From Phascolomyces articulosus (Eukaryota; Mucoromycota; Mucoromycetes; Mucorales; Lichtheimiaceae): a stretch of DNA of 64,000 bases. Below are positions 34,739-47,200 of the stretch, in pieces. The DNA lies in NCBI GenBank assembly GCA_025677815.1, contig JAIXMP010000010.1:744001-808000 (forward strand), written 5' to 3'. The notes below the pieces were generated by a model. It saw nothing but the letters and a program-made list of their open reading frames with translations. It searched no databases and had not been told where the DNA came from. The stretch's first letter is position 1; each line of letters starts with the position of its first letter. Both the position numbers and the translations under genes were made by a program.

Positions 34739-35649
34739 TTAGTTGGGCTTAAGGGGCATGAGTTTAGACTTGGGACACTCAGCAAGTGGCTTCCAGCTAA
34801 TATCAAGAACACCAAGATCAAGGTCACCGCCGGGAGCGACTTCCTTGAAAGCAGCGGGAGTAAGATCAATAGCTTTGTCTATAGTAAATAATATGAAAAT
34901 GAGGGTGATGCAAATTAGGGGGGAATGATAGATTAGTATTATTGATGATGATAAAGAGGATGGTTATACAATTTCATATTAAATTAACTAATTCAGAAGC
35001 AAACTAGTATATATTGATGTACTTACTAACTTTGCATCCAGCACACTTGTCAACGATTCTAACAATAACGCTAAGATGCTTGGCCTTGTTGTTGGTAATC
35101 TTCATACACTTGTAGCAGTTTTCGAAACCGCTCATGGCCTATTCAACGCAGTTCATGTATATCAGTTAGTATTTGTATAGAATCATCCAATAAGTATGGT
35201 TTTTGGGGAAGCGTTGTTCGATAATATTTATGAATATGTTGCACTGGGTCTCTTTTCATATTATGTTTTTATTGTTTTTTAATTTACCATAGCGCCAATC
35301 ATATCATGGTTAGAAGCATGGAAGGGCTTCAAGCCGTTTCTATCATAACAGGCAGCATTGTTCAAATCTTCACCAGTGTACCTATATTCGATCATTTCTC
35401 TTGTTAGTATCTAGCTATTCGTTGTCGTTGCTGTATATAGAGTAGTAAAATGACGATGAATAGATATATAAAAATGAGTTAGACTCACCAAGTACCACGG
35501 CCACCACGCTTAGCAATGCTCAAGGTAGAATTACTGAAGGATCTAATTTGAGCAACACCACGACGTTCAAAGTCTTCGGCACGGGTGACGGTAGAAACGC
35601 AGAATACAAAGATCAAAAGAAAGAGCTTGGACAAAAATTGTTGTTTCAT
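34739..35649 (-). CDS. Small secreted double-psi beta-barrel (RlpA/barwin-like) protein
   Basis: Four exons (35649-35489, 35381-35288, 35138-35027, 34878-34739) sum to 507 bases and 168 residues. The start MKQQFLSKLFLLIFVFCVST is a signal peptide with cleavage likely near TRA-ED. The mature part is a double-psi beta-barrel as in barwin, expansin N-domains and cerato-platanin-like fungal secreted proteins. It has the conserved GTWYTG, ACYDRNG and NCYKC motifs and a late IVRIVDKCAGC block followed by IDLTPAAF. Four-plus cysteines in expected places suggest disulfides. Such proteins loosen or bind cell-wall polysaccharides or are secreted during development; the exact role is open. No cellulose-binding or expansin C-domain is present. 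Confidence 0.88.
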
Positions 35650-37533
35650 CTTGTCCTTTTGATATATATAAAATACAAGAAAAGTAAGGAGTGGAAAGGG
35701 TGGATTTGTTGTAAGGAGTGGGTAGTGGAAAAAAGTATATAAGAAACAAAAGAAAAAGAAGAGAGAAAGAGAGAGAGAAAGAGAGAGAAGGAAAGAGAGA
35801 ATTTGATGAAGTGAATAATTAAAAACAAGTTCAAGTGGAGTTAAGTTTGTGTTATTTTTTTCCCAGTCTAAAAAAAAATAAGAGTATTATCCTAATGAAA
35901 TGAACGTGGCGAATGACAGATTTTTATTCTTATAAAGGTTACTTGTTCATTTTATTTCTTCTTTCTTTTTCTTTGACCCTCTTTTTTTCTTATTTGAAAT
36001 ACTGAGTAATAATATAATAAAAGAAACCTCATGTTCTCCCTATAATAAATTTATAAACTGATCACAGACGTCAATTGCTCAAGAAAAAGAGATCGACACA
36101 CACAATTTTTTGTGTAGCAATAGAAAAAAAACATCCTTTTACGGTGATATAATTGATATAAATTCAATACCCGAGTATTAATGAGGATTTGTTAAGTTAC
36201 ACTCTCAAGGAGTTGAATTGTGAGTAACTAATACTAATGGGGGTATTTACTTTACTTCGTTTGGGTAAAAAAGATATTAACTGCATCAAAAATCCTTGTA
36301 ACTTTATATTTTGTATTCTTTATATACACATATTTCTATGTGTGTGTAAATGTATACAACTATAATTTATGATGATGATGATGTGGTGTGTGTACACTTT
36401 GTTGTTGGTTAAATTATCTCGATATATATAGTAGCTAAAAACCAACAGCCAAAAAAAACATGGTTTTCTTTCTTAATCAAATTATAATGAAAATGATAAT
36501 AAGGATTGCAGCCCTCTTTCTCTCTCTCTCACTCCTTGATTTTTTATATAAAAATATATATTTTTATCCGCTAATAGAATGATTCCAGACCACATTTATT
36601 ATACCACATTGCTAATTTTATTGTCTAGGAAAAGAAGAAAAAGAACTGAATAGCGTTTCTCTCATCTTTCTCTAGCACAACAGGTAAATCGGGATAACAT
36701 GGGCAATTTTATATATTGATAATGATTCGTCAATCATTTTTCTCCTTTTCCTTGATGTCTATTACTATATTCTTCAATAAATCATTCACTACAATTTTTA
36801 TTGAGCATTACAAACATCTCTTCCTCCCCTTCTTTTCTCCTTCTTATTATAAGTTAAAGTCCTCTTCATAGTTTTAAAAAAAGGTAATCTAGGGTCCAAT
36901 TTATTATCATTATAACCATAAAATGTTTATTGGCGAAGAAGATACAATCTCTTCCTCATTATTATTTCAAATGAAGTAGTTTAGTATGTATAAATAAATT
37001 GCGCCATCTTTTTTATTTTTCGGCATTAATTAGATCTTTCTTTGGCACTAACCTTGTAATGGAATCTCCCTCGCTTTCCACTGCAATAGATGGAATAACT
37101 AACAAAGAAAATAGCATCACACAAACTATTTCAACAAGTTTAAATTATATGTTCTTTTTTTTTTCTGAGTTCTGAAACATGTGTTTTTATTATTACCCAT
37201 ATGCTTTAGTACGATTGCTTTATTTCTATATATAAGATATATATTAGGTAGGTAGGGACACAAGCAACAGCAACTCTATTTGGAGTCCGTTACAATCAAT
37301 GGTGAATTAAATGGTTCGTTTGTGTCGGTGAAAGAATTAAAAATATATAAACAATGAGACCATAACTTATACGGCAAATAGTGCTAAAGTAAAAAAGCGA
37401 CAAATCATATTTTTATATTCAAATGCGCGTAATCTTATTTTATTTTTAATAAAATAAAAAGAAGAGAATAGGTTTTTAGTTAAAGTATATATAACTAACA
37501 ACCTTATCACTACAACATATAGAGCAGCAGCAA

Positions 37534-37598
<65 letters not shown>

Positions 37599-37604
37599 GT
37601 AGCA
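37534..37604. repeat. (TAG)n microsatellite
   Basis: More than twenty nearly perfect TAG triplets with one TAT and one CAG interruption towards the end. Confidence 0.92.
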
Positions 37605-39010
37605 GTAATGTGGTGAGTAGTATGTGTGTTTATTAATAATAATAACTGCAAAATGTTCATATATATTATGGAGTTAGCGAGGGTACAAATTGATTTATAT
37701 ACCTAAGACCTATTTTTTTTTCATATGTATTGGAACCAGTTACACTGTACAACTTTTTTTCAAGTATTGAAAATGTATTCGATAATTATAATGATATTTT
37801 AGTGGGTTTTTTATATATATTTTAAACTTGTTTCAGAAAACCAAAGAAGAGCCAGTCTAACTCATTTACCCTGTTCATCAAATTTTTCTTTATTTTTTGT
37901 TCAATACCCGGGTTATTTTAACATGGTCTAACCGCACTAAAAATGATGGTTTTAAATCTGGACTCATATTCTTTCTATTTTATAAAGGGTATACCTTTTG
38001 AAAAGCGTTGATTTGATCTACGAAACTTGTCAATAATCTTGGGTTTCTTTGGAAAGAAGTGGCTAAAAAAGTTGGTACCTAATTCAATGGTGCGGAACAA
38101 CTTTACCCCTCTCCCCCAAAAAAATAATATATTTTTTCCCTCCTTATCCCTCCCCCCAAAAAAAAAGAAGTCCGAGTTTTGATGGGCTATTCTTAGCTTT
38201 CTAAGACCTTTATATATTCTTTAGGATACTAACAGATCAGGGCCTCAGATCAGAGCGAAAAGAATTCAAACGTTATGCATAGTTTCACCCATTGTAAAGA
38301 GATAATTAACCTACATGAACCTACATAAAATTGCATATCTACTGTTATCATTTATAAATTACACTTTCATTGGATTTATCAACTTATTTTTTAATACCAT
38401 CCATATTCGTTTTTACTACCAGAAGGTAGTAGTAGTAGGAGTAGTAGTAGTAGTATATTAACAAATATACTGCTCTCATCTTTTTTTCTGTATTGTTTTA
38501 TTATTCAAAAGCATCAATAAACATATTCTTTAATAAAATCTGATGTTTATTGACAATTACACATTGTATTTGCTGCATAGGAAAATGATATGAAGCAAGG
38601 GGTGGCCTTTATAATAACCAATAATAGCATATTGTTTGGGTATATTATCAAAAAGTGTATTATAATTAGGTGTTTTTTTATTCAAGAGATACAATTGATC
38701 ATGTCCATTGACGAGTGTTATTATTTTATTAGCTGGAGAACTGGAAGACGTTTATTGTCAAAAGTGTGTGAATAAGAATAATGACAATTACTATATAATT
38801 ATCTGTTACATATAATATAACTCTATAAATGAAAGTTCATCTTTCATAGACATCACATGTACATAGTAGCCATTATGCAATGCAAAATATTTCTAATAAT
38901 GTAAAGTATTATTTAAAAGTAGGTAATATTTTCTGATAAAATTGGATGATGTGATTTGACTACATTGGACGCACTTGATTTTATAGATTAAAATTTATAT
39001 TTATTATTGT

Positions 39011-39048
39011 GGAAGGCTGAATTGACCTGCGCCTATAGGCATGTGGTC
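39011..39048 (-). repeat. Short dispersed element, copy 2
   Basis: The minus strand resembles 22550-22588. The core 39025-39042 contains the perfect palindrome GCCTATAGGC and shares 16 of 18 bases with the other copy. Similarity extends into the flank (CAATTC/TAGTTC, then CTTCC). Confidence 0.4.
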
Positions 39049-39683
39049 GCTTCCTTGCGGTACTTTGTGGTGAAAATTATGTATGAGCAAAAGAATATAT
39101 GGCATCAGCTAAAAAAACCCCCCTTTAGGAGGAAAAGCTAAGCTAGTGTGGATAATGTGGTAATGTTACATATGTAAGAGAAATAAAAAGAAAAATAGAA
39201 AGGTATAATGATTATGAGCGGGAGGAGTAGAAAAAATATATTTATATAGTAACTTGGTTACCTTCTTGAGTTGGATATGATGAGAGTTGAGGTGGTAGAG
39301 GTGGTTCCACTTGATTTTATAAGAATTAAATTGTGATACAGTGCTTATCCACTATTACCTATTTATTCTTTGATATTCTCACCTATTATATATTTCACAA
39401 TATATTTTATTTCATCATACATATTGTACCAAAAGGAAGCAACCATATACCTATCAGGGAAGGTCAAATCATCTATCACATAATATCAATAATAATGATA
39501 ATTACTTTTGAGCTATTTGTTCTGGTAATATAGCAAAGAGGTGATGATTTATACTTATGTTATTGTACATGAGTTCCTGGATTTATTCAACGTAGGTAGG
39601 AATTAAAAACATTTATGCTACTGTATCTTGAAGCCCTTTTCTGCTCTTGTTTTTTATTTTTTTTAAAAAAAAACTAACTAAAC

Positions 39684-41392
39684 ATGGGAGCAAGTGTTGA
39701 TTATCTTTCAACGCTGCCAGCGGACATTACCTGGAATATCCTTCCTTTCCTCAAGGCTAACGATCTTGCTATCCTCTCGTATGTTTCACGAGAACTTCAC
39801 GATCGAGTGCTGCATTGTGCCACCACAGGGAAATACATCGAGATTACTAAGAATTTCTCTGATACCAAAATCTTCCCTCAAATTGCTTCATTCGTCGAAG
39901 GATTCACAGATGGTTGTGGAAAAGAACCTGCACATGAATGGTTACAATTAATCAGCAAATATTATTTGAAAAAATTGGCAATTCCTGGTGTGTCCAAAGG
40001 CATCATATGGCCATATTCTTATTATTTTAACATCATGATCTATCAAAGTCACGCTCACTATCAATTATATCAGTAACACTCAGTGTTAATGCTGAAAAAG
40101 ATCAATACCTGGAAGCCATACCAGGAAATACAACAGACATTGACGAAATTTATAATCGAAACTGCATATATGCCACCATTGGAGTATGTTCTTTTTCTAA
40201 GTTGTCCAAACCTTACACAACTTGCTTATTCTGCTCGAATTTATATGAATCTTGATCTAGAAGATAGCGATCTGATCCCTGATGTGTCTCATCTTATATA
40301 CCCATTTGTATCTGATTATACGGATATGAATTACGGTAAACTGGAAATCGTGTTATCTCGATGTTCAGATATTCGTTACTAGGATATTCAAAACTGTAAT
40401 ATGTCAGCTTTGACACTGATCAACACGCGCTACCTAAAGACTGAACATCTATCCTTAAGAGTGTGAGCACAATTCTATTTATATTATTTCCGAAAAATCT
40501 GGATAGATCCAAGGTGGAAGAAAGAATGGGAAACAGATCGAGCAGCTGTAAATCGGAGATAGAGTAGAGGAGATGACAAACTACTGTGTAGCGCTTCTAT
40601 AAAGATAGTATCTCTTCGGCTTAAGAAACCAGAACCCAGATGTTGGAGCTACTTAAAAGTCATAGTGATGAGTTGGAAACTCTCGATCTGACATTTTCTG
40701 ATACAGAAGATGCAGGTGCTCCATTGACGAATCCCTTGCTGAATTTTGGATCCAAGTCATTACAAACTCTCGGTTTCAGTAGAGGTGCACCCATACTATC
40801 AACCCTCTTACACTACGGGAAAGAAACTTGTTAAATAATTGTCCCAATATAAAACATGTTGTTATTGATAACATCAAGAAACCTACCGAACGTGAGATTG
40901 ATACTATTATCAACGGCCCTGCATTGGTTCCGTGCACCATCAAATCAGATGTGGATCATTTTTCCCAAGACCAATTAATTTTCTTAATCCAAGGTATTCG
41001 ACAAGGAAAAAAGGTTTGGAAGAGCTCAAGATTTTATATAATTGTACAATAACGGATGAAATACCCAAGACATTGAGGACAGTATCTAATTTAAAGGGGC
41101 TTCATCTGAAGGTATGTCTTGGGACCATCCACAAACGTCTTCTCATTTTGTTCGAGGTTTATTATCCAACATGATACATCTCGAGTATTTGTATCTGGGA
41201 ACTATTAGAAACCTCACCAATGACACGTTGACCAAATTGGGTAAATCAAATAATAATGCATTACGGCATGTTGTACTGTTTTGGTTAAATAATGTAATGA
41301 AAGCTAGGTTAATGTATCTCGCTACAGCAACAGTAAACAAATTGGAACATTTGGAAATCTTAAAACGTTTAATTTCTTTGTTATATATATAA
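39684..41392 (+). pseudogene. Broken F-box/LRR gene
   Basis: The start encodes a clear F-box (LSTLPADITWNILPFLKAND, then LSYVSRELHDRVL), and the first frame runs to a TAA at 40074-40076. The same frame resumes after the stop and ends again in TAG at 40380-40382 within repeat-like sequence (LEIVLSRCSDIRY|DIQNCNMSALTLINTRYLKT). After that the leucine-rich pattern jumps between frames: 40640-40834 (DELETLDLTFSDTEDAG), 40828-41052 (NNCPNIKHVVIDNIKKP), about 41020-41100 (LEELKILYNC, VSNLKGLHLK) and 41114-41392 (MIHLEYLYLGTIRNLTNDTL). Several stops and at least three frame changes without good splice signals indicate a pseudogene. It resembles the F-box/LRR gene at 14.4 kb in architecture. Confidence 0.8.
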
Positions 41393-41558
41393 TATTACCA
41401 AGAAATATTTGGTGGTATCTGGATATTTTTTATTGTAATATAGAAAGAAAAAAGAAGTAGAAAGTATTATACGAGGAGGAGAAATAAATAATAATTAAGA
41501 AAGATAAAAAAGTATGGTACAAAAACACAAATTAATTAGTTAAATATATAGTCGATTT

Positions 41559-44500
41559 TTAAGGATCTGTGATAGGCATACGCTTACGACCATTTGTAGT
41601 TTGGCCTTTAGGTTGTTGTGGTTCAACAAAAGGGACACCGATTTCATCACATCTTGCAAGGGCTAAGCTCAGTCGGACCGCCATTCGATATTCAAAATCG
41701 TACTTGTTACAAGAAAGTGCCATTTGCCATAACTTGCGACTCTTTTTAATATTACCCAATCCCCAACTTGTGACACCAGCCTCTATATTTTTCATCATTG
41801 AAAAAAGCGAACTCATTAGTCCAGTTCTTCCCTGTGGTATATAATTACATTTGAACTAATTCATTTCCATATATAAAATTACGTACCCCAATAAGCAAAT
41901 GGTACGGCCCATGTTTCATGTTTAATACAATCCTTATGGTCCATAACCCAGTTAAGATGTGCAATGCCTTCGTTGTACCGTCCAAGTGCGTTCAAAAGGG
42001 ATGCTTTTGTTAATAACAACACTGCACGTTGATCATAATAATCTGGTGGTGTTGAACTAGGCACGAGTTCTCGTAAACGAATGGTATATTCCATTTTCTC
42101 ACGTTCGTAGATCATTTCAAGTGTTTGATGCACCAAATCGAGACACTTTTCCAAGTTTTCGGGTTCCATTTGTTCAAATGCATTCCATACAAGCAAAATT
42201 TCCAATCCTGGAAGGCTGAAATCCATATCCTGATAACCACTCTTTTGGAAAAACTCAACCTTCTTTTGAACATGTGATTCGATATAAGTTTTATGGCTTT
42301 GCTGATCCTTGGCCAATTGAGGCACTTCTGCAAAGGCTAAAATACATTCAGTACGTTGACCAAGCATTTCACGACATGCACCCACAAAGTATCGAGAAAA
42401 TGCAGGTGACCAGTATCGTTCGCGACTCAATTGCTCGAAATAGGCAGCAGCACCTTCCCAGTCCAGCTGCAGTGCAAGGTTAAAGCCAATTTCATAATCA
42501 GCCATTTGCTTCATGGCTGTTTCAGCCCATTCACCACGGCTAGATTCAACAGCGAAACTGAATGATTGTGTGGATAATGGAATGTTGCGTGCAACACGAG
42601 CAATACGTGCAGCAAAGAAGAGGAAGAAGCACGAACTAGGATGAGCCTTTTGTGCATCCAATAGACATTCAATTGCAGGACCCATTAGTTCTTTGGCATA
42701 GATTTGTGGTGCAAATGATGTAAGAACAGAATAATAAGATAATAATCTAGGAGGAGACGTGGAAAAAAAAAAGAACAAAAAATATTAATTCTTGCTCTGT
42801 TTAACTAATTCTCTCCCCTTTCCGTTCCCTTCATACTGTAACTAAATAGCCCTTGTAAACCTACGTCAATGATGCTAAAGGTGAACGAATACCACGACCT
42901 TCCAAACATAATTTCAACAAAGCAAAACCTAATTGTTTGTCACTCTGCCAACCCAATGTCGAAAATATCTTGAGAATTTTTTGAGGCATGGATGATAAAA
43001 TAAGGTGGACAGCACCAATACCAAATTGAATGGCTGATACAGTATCACGATCCATATATTTTGTAAAGTTTTGACCCATTCTCTTATATTCTTGCCAAAC
43101 AATACTGTAACTGTTGTATGCTGCAATACATAAAAATACAATCGTTAGCTCCCCATTTTCAACCTTCGTATTTTTTTTTCTTCCTATCAATTTCTATGGA
43201 TATACCTTACCTCTTCGAAGATTCAAACCACATTTCAAATAGGATACAACACTCTCTTGAGAGAGTTGAAGAATGCTCATCAGTAAGCAACATTCAGCTT
43301 TAATGACATGTGCTCGCAAAATACTGTTTGGTAAAAATGTAGGTAATTCTTTGGGTTGCCCGTCACTATTGGTTCGTGTAATAGGTGCAGGATTACTTGG
43401 AAGATTTGAACTACCGTTGCGATTGAGCATGGACGAGAAATATTGAGAAACAGCTTCTTTCAAAGGTTTCTTAAATGCTGTATTATCAATCTGTGCTTTT
43501 GCAATGGTGTAGGCTGATGCAAGAGTAGACATAGCGACATCAACATCGGTTCCTTGATAAGTCTATATATTTTTTTGTGATATTAGCTTCTTGTGTTTTT
43601 TTAGTGCTATAATGCTGTTGATATTTACCATCATTGCTATATAAAAAATATAAAAAATAAAAATATCAGTACATTTGTTTTGTGACAATATAGGAATCCT
43701 TTTCCTCACCTTTTATAAAGGCCATTGCACCCAACCCAAGAGCATAAAGAGGTTCACTATAAAAAATGAATTGGTTTATTGTCATTATTTTCCATTAACC
43801 CAATTTTCCTTGGTTGTATCGCTACACCTACACATTAGCCTTTGATTGGAATGCATTTTTTGCTTTCATAAACTTATTATCAAATAGATTTCTCATGCCT
43901 TCTCGTACAGGCTCATCTATATATATATATATATTGTAAATCAATACATCGTTCCATGAATTAAAGATAATATACCCTATTTTCAATAGCGATAACATAC
44001 CTGCTTCTTCCTGCTCTCGTGGTGATAAATAATTAATAGGAATACTCTTTGGATCGATAGTAGGAATGGAAATAACATTGTCACGGAACATATCCAAATC
44101 AATTGGATCCTCGATTGGATGTTCAAACTCATGGCTGCGTGCGGCACGACTTTGATCTTCAGGTGTGATATTAACATTATCCACATTTACCTTGATTCGA
44201 TCGTGCGCAGCCATAGTTTCACGAGCTGCGTCCTCCATAGCAGGTAACAAATTACCCAAATGATCATGTTGATCCATCTCCAACTCCTTTCTGTCGACGC
44301 TATCACTAAAACTGGTGTTTCTTGTAGGTTCGCTTTTTTCTTCAGACGACTTTGCATCAAATACCCCACTATCTGCATGCTCCACAGGTGATTTTTCGCT
44401 GGTACCACCACCACGTGCTGTATCAATATTGACGGTGGGAAATTCATACCGCTGCTGAAGGTTGCTAACACTATTCTCAAGATCCGCAAGAACATCCACC

Positions 44501-45873
44501 ACACGGTGGTTGTATTCCTCTTGTTCATGACACACACTTGTAATATTTGAATGTCCATTTATTTGCTGTTGTCCATTAGAAGATGATTGTCTTTCGGGCT
44601 CCTTGGGTTCTGTAAGAGGAATATCGGTTGTGACAGTAGAAGTAATGTCATTAATGGCGAGGTCCTCTTTCTTTTCTTGGTATAATAAGGTTTCGTGTTC
44701 TTGTGTTTCCTTCACTAGTTGTGCATTGCCTTGTGTCACATCATTATCGCGGAGGACAGTGGGCTGGGCCATTTTAATGGGCTCCTCTTCCAATCCGCTT
44801 TCTTCACTAGTTGTAACTGTTGGTACATTGTCTCCTCCATCAGCAAAAGCGGCTGCTGCTGCTGCTGCTTCCTCTGCTGCCGTAAATGTGGATGCAATTG
44901 CTGATGATGTAGCTTCTTTTTTCAAAATATTCTCGCTACTATTATCAACATCCTTTGGTAGTTGTTTCTCTTGTTTCGCTTGAATTGGTGAATGCGATGA
45001 TGCTTCCGAAATTTGTAAACCTTCAACTTCGTCTACTGTAGCACGACGTTTTTCTCGACGTTCTTCTTCTCGTGTGACATTATCGTGTTCCTCGTCGTTC
45101 GTATTTTTATTACTCAATGCTGAAAGAGCCGAATCAATTTGATCCTTCTCGGTGGATTGCTCATCAAATGTTGGTACATCATCGTCGAAATAATCATCAT
45201 GATCGTCAAAAGCGTCTTCGAATACCTCGCTTGCTGAATCCAGGGCACTAAAAGAAGAACGTCTCGAGCCTGCCCTCGGGGTAGAAGCTCCATCATCTTC
45301 CTCCTTAGCATCCTCCTTCTGTGTTTCTGCCACTGTTGATGTCGTTTCTGTTGTGGTAGTAGTAATAGTAGCAGTATTTGAGGTAGCCGTCTTAGCAGGT
45401 GCTGGTGATGATGAAACTATATCACCAATAATTGAAGTAGATTTTGCTGTCTTTTTAGTTGTTGTAGTAGCCTTCTGTTTGTAATGTTTCAAAAAGAAAT
45501 TAGATCAGAATAATATCGTAGATGAAACGGAGTCGGATCCATCATTGCCCTTTAACAAAACTCAACCTAATTTTCATGTGCAACGTACCTTATTTGTGTC
45601 TTTTTCTATCGCGTCGACTTCGACTGAAGAAGATTGTTGTTGCTCGGTGCTAGTGGGTGATGAGACTTCAAACTCGGTAGACAAAGGTGATGAAACCTCG
45701 GTCGATTTTTCAATAGAAGTGATGGTATGAGTCGATTTACGAGATTCTTGTGAATTAACGGAGGCAGGTCGACTAGGTGATTTTTGCTTCAAATTGATTC
45801 CTCTCCATGCAGTCTTTTTTGGACTTGCAGAGCTATTCTTAGAGTCCTGTCCTTTGGAATTATTTTTTGCCAT
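41559..45873 (-). CDS. IML2: IML2/TTC39-family protein with long disordered N-terminus
   Basis: In yeast IML2 clears inclusion bodies through lipid droplets and associates with mitochondria; animal TTC39 proteins are relatives. Nine exons are read: 45873-45589, 45474-44001, 43916-43832, 43756-43710, 43636-43629, 43562-43211, 43120-42865, 42746-41906 or 41887, and 41831-41559. The first two exons encode an acidic S/T/E-rich region of roughly 580 residues with no recognised domain. The DUF3808 region starts at EPVREGMRNLFDNKFMKAKN, continues EPLYALGLGAMAFIKAMMTY, and shows TPR-like helices (YNSYSIVWQEYKRMG, GACREMLGQRTECILAF, RYNEGIAHLNW). Exon 5 is only eight bases. The exon 8/9 junction keeps frame only if donor GCC|GTACC (41905) is used, giving 1206 residues; the more obvious GTACGT donor at 41886 shifts the frame. 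ATG 45873 is the first ATG. Confidence 0.88.
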
Positions 45874-47200
45874 TTTCACTTGACAATTAATAAACTAAGG
45901 TATATATAAAGTGTCGAGTGAAACGTTTGAAAAGAAAGAAGGAAAGAAGAAGAATAACGAGTGCAACAGTGGGGTAGAAATGAAAATAAAAATAAAAACC
46001 AAACTAAAGTGAAATAAAATGGATTTGAGGCGTGTGAGAAAGGTATGGTTTGGAAGAAGAAAAAGAAAAAGGGGAGAATGAAAAATTGCTGATATGGTGT
46101 CTTTTTTTTTGCTCGTGAAAAAAGGTTCTTCTACTGCTATTACTACTAATCACTACTGTTACTTTCATTTTATCTGTCTCTGTCTTTCTCTCCCTTTTCT
46201 CATTATACTCTATATGTGATATAATATCTTCTGTCGTTATATGACATCGGCCACATTTAATCCTATTATCCCTATAAATGGATTGATTTCTCCTTTTTTT
46301 TTACAGATAAATTTCATGAAAACGTTATGCTATTTTCTAATTTGCCAAAGTTGGAGTTAGTAGAATAATAATTTCAATTAGACTATCAAATAGTATCATA
46401 TTTAATTTAAAGATTTTTTTTCCTTCAAAGTTTGTGTATATTACCATATCCAAAGGATGATTTGCTTTTTTACATACCAATTATTATTGAGATGATTATT
46501 ATATATTTAAAGTTCTGCATTACACCACACCTATCAGGGGTACAACTTATTCTTCTTGGTGGTATTATCCCTATTTTAGTTTTTGGTTTTTTTTTTCTTT
46601 CTCATCCATTCATAATTCTATAATTATCACATATATTACAAATTACCGTTCTCGATTCATATTAATACCTTATTGCTGTGGGGAATTCTCACTCTACTAA
46701 GCAAATCAAATTTGCTCCATCATTATCATGTTATTTTTCCATATTCTTATTATTGCACTTAATGATATTTTAACATAGCAAAGGCTTCTTTGACAGCCAT
46801 CTATCTACAAGTGTTTTTAAATAAACAATACAATCCTCCTATTCTTCGCTATGACCAGCTGTGATTACATCATCGAATACCTTAGTATTATAGGCAGTAT
46901 CCTACTAGATAAACAAATTTGATTCTTTCTCCACAACTCATATGTTTGAGAGTAAGGAAGATGCTTATTATTGTCTTCTTCAGCTACTAGGAATTGACGA
47001 ATGGTACTTTTTCAGATTTATTTAATGATGATGCACATATAATACCTCTTTCAAGTTGCACAAGTTTTTTGTATTTAGATGCACTTATTAAAACCACCAA
47101 TGCAAAAAAAACCGCAGGATTATTAGGCGGCCGGACTTTTCATTTATTAAAAGAGAAAAAAGAAACCTTCGTTTTTTTTTTGAAATAAATAACTCAACCC
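45874..47200. other. Divergent intergenic region
   Basis: The region between the IML2 and 47.2-kb gene starts. It is AT-rich with purine- and pyrimidine-rich tracts near the IML2 start. No gene is seen. Confidence 0.5.

Larger units (their letters stand above)
35650..39683. other. Four-kilobase gene-poor stretch
   Basis: I see no supported gene. It contains a long (TAG)n microsatellite near 37534-37604, a shorter related tract at about 38424-38456, T- and A-rich tracts, and the second copy of the short dispersed element (39011-39048). The protein frames over the TAG repeat are artefacts of the repeat. Confidence 0.5.

Noticed and set aside
37367..37660. 97-codon minus-strand frame with poly-T
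   Set aside because: It is the (TAG)n microsatellite read in one frame.
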